Notes under the pieces: model-generated
What the model was told of the DNA's origin: nothing
Database searches by the model: none
What the model saw: only the letters and a program-made list of their open reading frames with translations
Shown: positions 10,719 through 19,124 of the stretch, piece by piece
How the letters are laid out: every line of letters starts with the position of its first letter
Position numbering within the stretch: the first letter of the stretch is position 1
Translations under genes and position numbers: made by a program
Assembly (NCBI GenBank): GCA_964017235.1
Contig: OZ024929.1
Location: 18,659,464-18,723,463, forward strand
Origin: Sabellastarte sp. h YS-2021
Lineage: Eukaryota; Annelida; Polychaeta; Sabellida; Sabellidae
Direction of reading: 5' to 3'
DNA: 64,000 nt

Positions 10719-11032
10719 TCATTTATACGGTTTTGCACCACGGGCAGGCTTGGAGTAGTAAGCAGAACCAGATCCACCTCTACCACGACCTCTACCCCTG
10801 CCTCTGCCTGAGAATTGCCTCCAAGGTTGTTGATTTTGGGAAGAGGAGAAGCCGGATTGACGACTCTCTTTCTTTTCATATGGTTGATACCGGAATTGAT
10901 GCTTCTTTGAGTGCTGATATGTGCCCGGGCCGGGACCAGTAGCACTCTTGTTTGAATCATATTTTTGAATATCCTGCTCCGCCACTGCCAGTACATCATC
11001 CGGGAATAACCCGTAAGTGAACAGGGGAGCAT
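8414..11032 (-). CDS. DIRS reverse transcriptase / RNase H / methylase-like ORF
   Basis: 872 codons from ATG 11,032, although the first 190 or so residues mostly shadow gag and a Cys-rich frame, so true initiation may be by frameshift. Order: PPVGGRLQLFWQVW at about residue 195; RT with LVPKPNGKWRPILDLSQLN at about 285 and the catalytic YLDDWL at about 395; RNase H with LFTDASNEGWGAHLGD at about 560 and CTDNTTVVSYINKEGG further on; then DLFATRFNHKL at about 700 and LILIAPGWPNMPWF, matching the region described as methyltransferase-like in DIRS elements. It ends TAG-side at 8,414, overlapping the YR frame for its last 2.3 kb. Confidence 0.9.
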   Translation of the reverse strand: MLPCSLTGYSRMMYWQWRSRIFKNMIQTRVLLVPARAHISTQRSINSGINHMKRKRVVNPASPLPKINNLGGNSQAEAGVEVVVEVDLVLLTTPSLPVVQNRINDNQYLLSPPVVLSSSLGDLNLVSSANKETFQETVNLHVVPPVPFVKGLLQKKNVRPSHSQIGIKSVNSALSVNQCLFAPNVTNAPCVAKDPPVGGRLQLFWQVWLSLGSNPRVVSILREGYQLPFKERPPLARFPVIISGSSNPSRNKSLNEALHSLGQKQTIEKVAVQSSLGFYNRLFLVPKPNGKWRPILDLSQLNLYLAPATFKMETPETIRLSLQQGEWVSSLDFSDAYFHIPINHRSRKYLRFHLKGQTFQFTALPFGLSTAPLEFTKVVKEVKLMAQSRGIRIHQYLDDWLLRAPCREICLRHTQILLDLCRSLGWVVNMDKSELVPQQTFDFVGYHFDLSQGLVKPTQDRWRSLSQKLNLLLGLECCTVRQFMSLIGLLTATEKQVVSGRLHMRPIQWHLKKHWHAPESLEKVIPIPSSLHVHLRWWLDPTKVLSGQPLHPLRHALQLFTDASNEGWGAHLGDYMAKGVWLESESALHINLLELKAVLLALKRFEQLCCNQIVLVCTDNTTVVSYINKEGGMKSGSLCALLWRLMLWCNQRQIVLRARHIPGHLNVIADKLSRLNQVIQTEWSLLPEVFAQICRRWHRPSVDLFATRFNHKLPRFVSPVPDQSAWGVDALSLPWEDLDAYAFPPTALLHQVVTKLLDHGFRRLILIAPGWPNMPWFWDLVNMSAQVPLLLPQVSKLITQPFNQCPHRDLPNLNLHAWLLEPLPSSRPGSRQKWQQELRLLKDALPEPFMNQSGPFLSDGVKRIRWTSGLPL
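10716..10724 (-). promoter_or_regulatory. Single in-frame TGA between gag and YR frames (possible readthrough site)
   Basis: Minus-strand context is AAA TGA CAA TCA. It is the only stop in this frame between 12,836 and 7,512. Stop readthrough or suppression here would give a Gag-Cys-rich-YR polyprotein. This is inferred from frame structure only; no stimulatory RNA structure was shown. Confidence 0.35.
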
Positions 11033-12797
11033 TTCGTAGTTTATTCCAGGTATCAGGTTTCAGGCCTGGTTTAACGTACTCGAGATAAGAATCTCTCCTC
11101 AACAAAATGAAGTTGGCTAGCTGAACAAATAAACTGTCTGCGAGGTGCTGGAAGGCAGTACCTAAGGCAACAGAAACACTACTGTGGAAAGCTGACAAGT
11201 CTTTCAAATCCCTGATGGCGTCGGTGACCTCCTTAGGGGCCTTGCCCTGAACAATGGTAGCGTTTAAAAATGAAATGTGTTGATTCATTTTGTCCTGAAT
11301 TTCACTAACGCACCTGTTGAATCCTGCTGCGTGATTGGTAATCAAAGAGCCTTCCTTAGCACATTGCTCCCACCTTCGAAGAATCTCCTGAGGGATAGGC
11401 CTAGATGCTGGTCCTGAAGATGGATATGAGGAAGTCTTGGCAATACGGGAAAATTGAGAGTTCAGGCGTGCTTCGGAACCCGACCAGCCAAAGATTGTAC
11501 GTCCAGGTCTTTGATTTATATCCTGTTTGAGTCGTGACTGTGTATACCACTTTGCCTGGCTTTTGGGGGTTCTGACAAACTGGTCTTGTTTCAGACCTGC
11601 AGCCTCTTGGGAACGAGAAGGGTAACCTTCTGCAACACGAGTGTTCAGTTTTTCCATCTTATAGCAAAGCCAGTCGTCAGCTGGTAACTCCACTGAAACT
11701 TTGCCTGAGCGACGAGGATATTTCCCTTTCCAAGGGTTGTCAGAACGGTTGTCTGCATCACTTGCTGAAGCCTCAAAATCTGGTATGTGAGACCAGCCAA
11801 GAAAGGAACGGACCGACCGGACCGTTTCTCTGTAGTTCATTTCCTCATTTTTCTCATTGATTTCAGTATCTGAAAGTTCACCCTCCTCACCAGATTCCTT
11901 ATCTGACCGGTCCGGAAGGGGTTCCCCGTCTGACAGAGCCGGATCCGGCTGAGTAAAACTATCCGGTGCAAAGGAAGCAGAAGTACTGGTATACTGCGGA
12001 CCGGTAATGACCGGTTGAGAGGAGGACCCTAAGGAAGAGACACTGGTGATAGCAGGCACAGTTTCCTCCGGTTCACCAAGAACTTGTAAACCCGGACCGG
12101 GTACCACTGTCTTGGGAGGAATAGGGTCCCTAGCAACCTGACTTGCAGAACCGGCAGCAGCGGCCGGTTTGATAGACTTCTTATGTTTTGACTTCCCTTT
12201 CTGTTTTTTAACAGAAGAAGCAGAATCCTCTACAGCCTGACCCGGAGGCCTCACCGGACCGGTGGCTCTGGGGTCAGGAGAGGGATTGATAAAGGGCGTG
12301 TCAGAAACAGGGGCTTGACTCTTTGAAACAGGCATCTTTGGAGTAGAAAAAATGTTGGTCCTTGTAAGGAGAGCCTCAAAACGGGCGAATTTTTCCTCCA
12401 ACTGATTATTCAATAGTTCAAAATCCTGACGGGAGACAAAGTCTCCAGTACCTGTCTGATCAGAAACCGGGAAGGCACCGGTAACAATCTGTCCCTGCGC
12501 ATGCGCAGTGTCCGGAGGCATTTCAAGTTCGTCCTGTTCCTCCACCGGACCCACAACCGTAACTTTACTGGGAGAAATCAAAATCCCTGCTTTTTTGTCT
12601 TTTCGGATTTGATACTGTGGGGTTGCAAGCATACCTTTCTGGGAGTCAGATAACGCACTACACAAATCACAGTCCTGACCTTTGACACAAGGGTCATCTC
12701 CCACCTTTTTGTCCCTACAGCGGGCACACTTTTTATGAAGATCAAACCCCGCCATAACATGGCCACAACTACCACGCCTCTGTCCTGGTGATGCCAT
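10719..12797 (-). CDS. DIRS ORF1, Gag-like protein
   Basis: 692 codons. The start chosen is ATG at 12,797 (MASPGQRRGSCGH); an upstream in-frame ATG at 12,836 has no such conserved start. The N terminus carries a Cys/His cluster (CGHVMAGFDLHKKCARC, then two more CxxC-like pairs at about residues 35-55), typical of DIRS gag proteins. The middle is Ser/Pro-rich and of low complexity; the conserved central part spans about residues 330-620. The C terminus is an RG-rich run (GRGRGRGRGRGG) expected to bind RNA. It stops at a single TGA (10,719-10,721), after which the same frame continues open to 7,512. Confidence 0.88.
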   Translation of the reverse strand: MASPGQRRGSCGHVMAGFDLHKKCARCRDKKVGDDPCVKGQDCDLCSALSDSQKGMLATPQYQIRKDKKAGILISPSKVTVVGPVEEQDELEMPPDTAHAQGQIVTGAFPVSDQTGTGDFVSRQDFELLNNQLEEKFARFEALLTRTNIFSTPKMPVSKSQAPVSDTPFINPSPDPRATGPVRPPGQAVEDSASSVKKQKGKSKHKKSIKPAAAAGSASQVARDPIPPKTVVPGPGLQVLGEPEETVPAITSVSSLGSSSQPVITGPQYTSTSASFAPDSFTQPDPALSDGEPLPDRSDKESGEEGELSDTEINEKNEEMNYRETVRSVRSFLGWSHIPDFEASASDADNRSDNPWKGKYPRRSGKVSVELPADDWLCYKMEKLNTRVAEGYPSRSQEAAGLKQDQFVRTPKSQAKWYTQSRLKQDINQRPGRTIFGWSGSEARLNSQFSRIAKTSSYPSSGPASRPIPQEILRRWEQCAKEGSLITNHAAGFNRCVSEIQDKMNQHISFLNATIVQGKAPKEVTDAIRDLKDLSAFHSSVSVALGTAFQHLADSLFVQLANFILLRRDSYLEYVKPGLKPDTWNKLRNAPLFTYGLFPDDVLAVAEQDIQKYDSNKSATGPGPGTYQHSKKHQFRYQPYEKKESRQSGFSSSQNQQPWRQFSGRGRGRGRGRGGSGSAYYSKPARGAKPYK

Positions 12798-12910
12798 GGT
12801 AAATATATTTTGCAATATCCAAAGCTTTCCTTCCAACTCGTTTGCAAATAGACAATATAATTTAAAGTTTATTTTATTGAAATTTATCCGCTAAAACACT
12901 ATGGCGCCAA

Positions 12911-13109
12911 ACAAAAAGAGGAAGTACGCATGCGCGCGCACGCGCAGTAGGGGAGCTGGGTGCAGTCACGACACCTGGCGAATGAGGAATACACTACCGG
13001 TCCCGGTCAGAGCCCAGCTCAGGACGTTTTTGTCTAACGTTTGGCGGGACCGGCTGCGCGCCGGACAAATGCACTGGTCCACTAGGTAAGATATATTAAC
13101 GCAATAAAA
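12911..13109. repeat. DIRS right inverted terminal repeat
   Basis: Inverse of the left ITR, with no mismatch seen over the roughly 175-bp GC-rich core. It ends ttaacgcaataaaa at 13,109, where the internal complementary region says the element stops. It lies upstream of gag on the minus strand, so it probably holds the promoter (inference from family structure). Confidence 0.9.
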
Positions 13110-13599
13110 GTGGATATTTTGCCAGGCAAAAATATTGTGGCTCTAAAACACAGTTGTTTAAACAATGGGGATATTTCTTAATGTTTATATATTCAGTAAA
13201 GTAATAAACTATATGTCACTAAAATACAGCTGTATGGATATATTTCTAATATTTTTGTGTGCAGAAAAGAATGACACATGGCTCTAAAACATTTGTCAAA
13301 ACAATAGATATATTTTACACTGGGTATCTGTATAAAAATTATGTTGCCCAAGATTTGGGAAACAATATTTCAGTGCTTAATATTATTTATAGCACTGTTT
13401 TGTTTTTCTGCTGAAGGGTAAATCTGAAATTTAATATGTACTTTGTAATGTGGTCTAAAATAATTTATTGAAAACAATGGATTAAATACATCACTAAAGT
13501 GTTTAAAGAGATAAAGTAATTTGTGAGCAGTGATGCTTTCAGTATAGTACACTTTAATTTTAACCTAAAACAATAAGCAACTACAAATTGGGAGAGTAG

Positions 13600-13758
13600 T
13601 AATCATTACAAAAACAGATCAAATATTTGATCTTTTCAGCTCAAGTGATACCTGCTTTGTGAATAGCTATTTGATCCACTGGCTCACTTGAAACTTTTTT
13701 CTCAAATTTAATCTGATCTTGATCTGATCTTAATCCTTGTTAGTGAATACCGCCCCTG
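13600..13758. repeat. Harbinger-like right end
   Basis: Inverse of the left end; repeated gatcaaat and ctgatctt motifs, then the terminal gtgaataccgcccctg. Confidence 0.6.
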
Positions 13759-13849
13759 GGTTGTAAATAAATACAGGCCCAGGGATTCAGCAAAATTTTA
13801 ACTTAATTATTTTAGAAATTTTGAGCATTGTGACAAGAGCTGAGACGAT

Positions 13850-14130
13850 TAGCAAAATTTGTCAGTCGGGTAGTCATGTACATTAACTGTCAACTAACTG
13901 ATTAACTGTTTTTGAGGTTTAGCATGTTTGAGAAATACCAAAAATCTGACATGGACATGTGTTCCGGATGTAAACAAACAACATGGCGGATCGTGAGATG
14001 CTAGAAGAGCCAAAACTTCACCAGATTGTTGGGTAAGTAGCTAATAATACAATATTTTGATATTTTAAAATTAAAATACAGATAAAATGCTTTAATTGGA
14101 TACCTTTTAAGGTCTTAACTCGAAATATAT
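13850..14130 (+). repeat. Dispersed repeat with an ATG and splice-donor-like end (copy 1)
   Basis: Similar to 63,730-64,000 and partly to 17,800-17,990. It contains acATGGCGGATCGTGAGATG at 13,981, which reads MADREMLEEPKLHQIVG before a good donor (GGGTAAGTAG at 14,031). It could be a copied first exon or a real first exon of a plus-strand gene; no later exon was identified. Confidence 0.45.
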
Positions 14131-14323
14131 TCACAGTTTTAACAATCTTGGAAAATCCCATAAGGGATGATATACATGAGAAAACAGTTACCTGAGTTAG
14201 CAATATTAATTAGCATTGACTCGTGCTTTGATAACCTAACAATCAATTAGTATAATCAATCGTTTCGGCTTCAATTGTGCCACATCACACTGTGCTGTAC
14301 AAGTGACACTGGGGACCACTTAC

Positions 14324-14377
14324 CTACAGGTAAAATTCTGGCTACTTTACTACTTATCTGGATATATGACAAGGCCG
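14324..14377 (-). CDS. Candidate small exon, possibly AGBL5 3' exon
   Basis: A 54-nt segment flanked by a strong acceptor (atttcttttgcag) and a strong donor (CTGTAG|gtaagt), open in the only phase that fits between exon 12 and the exon at 3,226. Translation is about ALSYIQISSKVARILPV. I recognise no family. Splice-site quality and phase are the only evidence; short segments like this can arise by chance. Confidence 0.3.
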
Positions 14378-14499
14378 CTGCAAAAGAAATTCAATTCCCA
14401 TTGCACTGGACCAACATGACAGTTGTATTTATTCAATATTGTTCTAAAATAAAGTCAAACCTCATAGAGTACAACTTTTCATACGGAAAATTCACTTTA

Positions 14500-14875
14500 A
14501 GGTAGTGTTGTGGTTGAATGCAAATTTTAGAACCAGTTTCCGAAAGCGGAAATTCAGCGAAAAACCGGGTACGTTTGATTTCTAAAATGCAAAGAAAAAA
14601 ATTTTCAAACGCATACCTAAGCTGTAACTTGCATATAAATAATAACCACGATGGACTTTTTGAAGACTTTCTTTGACAAAATGTGTGATATATTAATAGA
14701 ATTTTATAAAACACTGTGAATATATATGTTTTAGCTTAATATTTTGGTAAACTTAAGTTAAAATAATGAAATATGTAATGAGACCGGTTTTGGTTAGAAC
14801 AAAACATAACCAGATCACTGTCTTTCGGTCAGCAAATAGGTTTCCGGTTTACCATCTTCAACACTACTTGTAGGG
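14500..14875. repeat. Dispersed repeat family R3, copy 1
   Basis: Shares order and motifs (ttttagaaccagtttccgaa, the aatattttggtaaac block, caaataggtttccggttt) with 17,230-17,545 and 38,850-39,030. A short inverted piece lies at 45,180-45,212. Type unknown. Confidence 0.65.
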
Positions 14876-15239
14876 TACCCTGGTTCCTGAACACGCTCCG
14901 ATTTTGTTGACAAACCGAGCAGAAACTAACAAACTGGGAATCCTTAAAACTGTGATACTTAATTTTAAGTCAGATTTGTCTTAACAATTACTCCTTTTTC
15001 CCACATAGTTTCCCTTACTTTTACAGATTTTGACATTTCACTTTTGATAAATTATTTACATCAATAACCATATTTCCTTCACTACTATAGACTGTTACAA
15101 CTTAATGCTACCCCACATTTTGCATGGTTATTGCAAAATGACTATTGACAGTTGGCTGCATTGATGTTGGTGATATTTATTGTTCTGTGACCCAGTTGCA
15201 TATACTGATGTGCAAAGACATATATCATTGTCGCCATCT

Positions 15240-15640
15240 TAATTATAACTTTGAGCTTATACTGCAAACTTGCAAATTTAATAAGTAAATTAAATTTTTA
15301 TAAGTTAATACCCTATCCAAAATAAGCCCTAAATCTGAATAATGATAGTGCAGCATTCGAAATTCCTGCTAACCTGCCGGTCCAAACCTAACAACTTCAC
15401 CTGTCGACCTGTAACTCTAGCAAGTAGACGGTCCGTTTGTCCAGAAACATTCAAAATAAGATATATTCCGATATCTTTCCCTTGTTTTTCAACACATATT
15501 AGAGGATTTACGTCAGTAGCCATATTGTAAACAGTACTGTCATTACTTTTCATATCTTTCTTCTGATTCGTCAAGGCCATCTACCATTGACCAATCAGAC
15601 ACTAGCTTTCAAAATCTAACACTCAAGCTAGAGAACAATA
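15240..15640 (-). repeat. Dispersed repeat R5, copy 1, with promoter-like and first-exon-like content
   Basis: On the minus strand a CCAAT-like attggtcaatgg block is followed about 75 bp later by ATGGCTACTGACGT and a 64-codon open stretch (MATDVNPLICVEKQGKDIG, then LNVSGQTDRLLARVTG). A related, diverged copy is at 52,140-52,480. I do not recognise the product. Confidence 0.5.
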
Positions 15641-15944
15641 GTAACTACATATTTGAAAAATGTCTTGGTTATTGTCGTCGATAATAATGTTCTGTATGTG
15701 TGCATTATGCACTTAAACCCTGTTATATATTCAGACAATAGTAACCATAATTTGGAAATAAACCTGAAATAATTATTTTTTTCAGGAACAATAAATCAAA
15801 GAAATGTGTACTTTGTTACAAGAACAAACAATTAATTGAACTAAAGATGCACATTATTGGAAAACCTCCTATTTTAATGCAGTAAGGCATGGCATGAATA
15901 AACACCACCCATGTACCAGATCTGTTACTTATTGATAGTACTTA

Positions 15945-16780
15945 TTGAATAGATTGTGTTTGGTTCTAAGGCTCAACGTCAGAAATTCCTCTTATTTCCT
16001 GTCAATATTGTTGGAACTCTTCTTCATCCTGCTGACATTGTCAAAAACCTAGCTATGTGGTTCAATACTGACTTTTCTTTCTCAGAACCAATTCAGAAGA
16101 CTTGTAAAGCCTGCTTCCTTCAGGTGTATGACCTTGGTCGAATTAGATAGTATCTTACTTATGAAGTGGCTGTCTTTGATGCAAATGCCTTTGTCAGTAT
16201 TCATCTGGACTATTGTAACTTTCTGTTTTGAGGTTAGTCAAGCTCTAATCAGCACTAGCTACAGAGTATTCAGAATACTCTTGAATGTACTGTCACAGTT
16301 CATAGAATGTATGCTCATGTCACACCCATCCTGCCTGCCTGTCATTTAACGCTGCATGTTCAAAATCACAACATAGGTTTATAAACTTTTACACACTGAT
16401 TCTCCTTGCTATTTTGGACTACCCGTGACTTTGAGGAGATGCTCCTACTGTACCAGGCACAGTCATCTTGATTGTCAATACCTGGCAGCTCCTCCTTTCT
16501 ACTCCTCACTCTACAAGTCAGTCGAACACTTTGGCCATAGTTTTCCGTTTGATGCTCCTAAGTGTTGAAGTGATCTTTCTAATAAAGCATCTATTACCTC
16601 CCGCAGGAAAAAGCTCCAATCTTACCTGTTTGCAAAAGTCTCTCCACCATAGCCTTCCCTGTGTCTTCATTGATATGACCTGGCTATGTTATTGAACTTA
16701 AGATTATTTACCTTGGTTATGTTCAGCTATGCTTGATGTAGATTAAGTGCTATAAAAGTCCACATTAGATTAGATTACTT
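15945..16780 (+). mobile_element. CR1-like non-LTR retrotransposon, degenerate 3' fragment
   Basis: Broken frames read GSKAQRQKFLLFPVNIVGTL, HPADIVKNLAMWFNTDFSF, CKACFLQVYDLGRIR, then the LDYCN block and near the end RKKLQSYLFAK-like residues. These are the C-terminal RT-region blocks of CR1-like LINEs. Several frameshifts and stops show that it is dead. It ends near ttagattagattac. Confidence 0.75.
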
Positions 16781-17229
16781 TAAAACATCACAAGTACCAA
16801 GCTATCAGTTTGTCAGACCAGTAACTTTTCTCACGGACCAGTAACTTTTTTATGTTACTGGTCCGTTGGACCAGGAACATTTTTCACTTAAGGTCGAACA
16901 CTGTGATAGTGTACACCTTTATCTCACCTTTCTGTGGTTTACAATGTGCTTTTGATCAGAACTGCCATGTTTTGTTTTGATAAACTTCACTTCCTTTCAG
17001 CGGTTGGGGATATGCTAGAACAAAACCTTTTCAGTATCCTGTATTCGGACTCTTAAGAAGACAATGTTATCCTCCCCTCCCTCCATCCACTAATCAAATC
17101 CTCCCTTTCAGAATGTCACATAATCTCTCCGCAGGAGTTCGTGTAAAATACTACAGAGAGTGCAGCTTTTCAGCTAGAAAATTAAATTAAAAATTCATTG
17201 AAAAATTATCTCGAATGTCCAAAAACAGT

Positions 17230-17545
17230 TAGTGTTGTATGGCTGATTTGCACATTTTAGAACTGGTTCCCGAAAGTAGAAACTGGCACCATAGTTGTTA
17301 TAATGCATACATGATATGTAAATAGAATAAAAAAGTGAACCATGGCGTGGCTTTTTTTGCCAAATGGCTAATATCTTGATAGAATATTGTAAAATATTTT
17401 TGCAGTTGAATCTTTTGGTAAGCTTATGTTAAAATACTTAATATGTGACAAAACCTATTATGGCTATATGTAAATAGTTTGATCAGTGTCTTCCAGTCGG
17501 TACATAGGTTTCTGGTTTACTGTCTTCTACACTAAACACATTAAT
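17230..17545. repeat. Dispersed repeat R3, copy 2
   Basis: Parallel to 14,500-14,875, with the same gtacataggtttctggttta block near its end. Confidence 0.6.
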
Positions 17546-17569
17546 TATATAATTCTAATTTGACTTTTA

Positions 17570-17680
17570 TCCACTCCAATCTCCACTTAGTAGTGGACTC
17601 TAAGGCGCAACAAGACCATAGCAATAGGCAAATTCAAAGTCCAGGGACAAAAACAGGTCAGCACCACAGAGAAGCCATAA
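17570..17680. repeat. Dispersed repeat, copy also at 30,950-31,085
   Basis: Shared order: aaggcgcaacaagacc / aaggcacaacagaacc, tccagggacaaaaacagg / tccagggacagaaaaaagg, accacagagaa. Type unknown. Confidence 0.55.
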
Positions 17681-17989
17681 GCCATATATTAATATTTTGT
17701 TCTTAAAAGGAGTGGAACCTCAGTGATAAAGGTTTAAGATAAAGATAACTGTTTTCAGATAATAGAAGAAGGAGTCATAAAATAGAAGAGGGGGGATTGC
17801 ATCGCGGATGTAAACATTACATTAATTTGTTATACGTCATTATTAAATGGCCAATCTCAAGGCCGTAGAAAAGTAGAAATTCATGTGAATTGTTTGAAAT
17901 CTGCAAATAAAGATCATATTTTATATTTTTAACATAAAATACAGATAAAAGTGCTTTAAACTGATACCCTTTTAAGTTTTAACTTGAAA

Positions 17990-18816
17990 TACAGTAGAAC
18001 CTCGATTATCCAAACCCAATGGGAGACATACAATTGAGTCAGGTAATCTAGGGGTTTGGATAGATGAATGAACCCGAAATTCACCAGGTCTATGGGTTAC
18101 AGGTGGGTGAAAATTGAAAAACGATTGTTTTTATACACTAAATATAGACGTGGGAGGTCACTGATGAAGTAGTTTAATATATTTGTGTAATATAACTGAC
18201 CCTCTAATTGTGACTTATTGGCTTCATATCTATGGATATTATCAGCTATATTTAAAATATTACATGGACTTGAGCTGTGTGTGCTCGGTTGGTACACTCA
18301 TTGTTGATGTTTCATTTTCAAATTGAAAAACGTTGTCATGCATTTTGTCAATTAAAAAAACTCCAGGAGATTTTTAATTGTTAAACCCCAAGAAACCACG
18401 TCTACAGTGACTGGGTGTGTTTGGTTGGTAAATGCATTGTTGACGTTTTTCTTTTTACACATGTCAGTGCATGAATTAACCTACTCTGGGAGATTATAAA
18501 TTGCAAAACCCAATCGAACACACTTTCAATGACTGGCGCATTATCAAAGAAGTTGTGTAGTGGGGTGGTGTCAATGAATTATCCCATCCCCCCCTCTCCC
18601 CCCATGGAAACAGTGGTGAGAAAAATCAAAGAAGTTAGGTATTTTAGTGGACGGCATATTTCATAAAGTACTAGAATTAAGGGTTACCGAGAATGTGTAA
18701 AATCCTGTATTATCGCTCGTGCTATACCGTGCATTTTATGTTGGGAGACAAAATTTTGGTTCAGTTCTTCTGGAGATTCAGATTATAGAGGGCCAGAGTA
18801 TCGAGGTTTTATTGTA
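17990..18816. mobile_element. Tigger/pogo-like DNA transposon remnant
   Basis: Begins tacagtagaacctcgattat and ends tcgaggttttattgta, with inverse ends in the cagtagaacctc style of Tigger/pogo elements and TA at both edges. No transposase was recognised in the roughly 830 bp. Its right end supplies an AATAAA on the minus strand, 143-150 bp beyond the stop of AGBL5 exon 12. Confidence 0.6.
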
Positions 18817-18963
18817 TTATGAATTCTGTATGAGGTGATATACAAAGAAAAAAAAAACAAAAAAACCAGTCAACCAGTCCAACAATAATGATGCTGCCTA
18901 GTGCTTTGATAATCTTATGTTCTGTTGCTATAGTTAATTATTTCAGCTCTAAACATTACCCAC

Positions 18964-19124
18964 CTGTGTTTCTTTTGACGCCCTTCTCATTGTCCAAATT
19001 TTCTGAATCCTTCTCAAAGCTATACTTGGTGTTTTTACGTTTGCCTTTGCCAAACGATTTCTTGCGCCGTCCCCGTGTTTTCTTGTCATTATCACTGTCT
19101 GTTGTACCACCACTAGTGACTCCA
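18964..19124 (-). CDS. AGBL5: AGBL5 exon 12 (basic tail; possibly terminal)
   Basis: Encodes [20 protein letters not shown] and further Lys/Arg-rich sequence including [17 protein letters not shown]. The acceptor is cttttcttcag at 19,125. Two 3' readings are possible. A donor ACACAG|gtgggt at 18,963 would leave phase 1. If unspliced, the frame adds two glycines and stops at TAA (18,956-18,958), with an AATAAA on the minus strand at 18,808-18,813. The phase match with exon 11 and the shared basic composition support membership in the gene. Whether it is the last exon is open. Confidence 0.7.

Larger units (their letters stand above)
6785..13109 (-). mobile_element. Intact DIRS-type tyrosine-recombinase retrotransposon
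   Basis: About 6.3 kb, transcribed right to left: right ITR, gag, overlapping RT/RNase H/MT-like and YR frames, internal complementary region, left ITR. The termini are set by the internal complementary region, which contains both outer ends fused. The inverted repeats look identical by eye over about 175 bp (6,832-7,006 against 12,911-13,085). No stop or frameshift breaks gag, RT or YR, so the copy looks young and possibly competent. It lies inside a Harbinger-like shell. DIRS elements integrate through a tyrosine recombinase and usually make no target duplication; none was seen. Confidence 0.93.
5786..13758. mobile_element. PIF/Harbinger-like DNA transposon shell, split by the DIRS element
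   Basis: Ends caggggcggtattcac at 5,786 and gtgaataccgcccctg at 13,743-13,758 are inverse to each other. The homology continues about 60 bp inward (agatcagatcaaatttgag). GGGCGGTATTCAC-type ends are typical of PIF/Harbinger elements. Outside the DIRS only about 1.65 kb remains and no transposase was recognised, so it is non-autonomous or decayed. I could not find a clean 3-bp target duplication. Confidence 0.6.
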
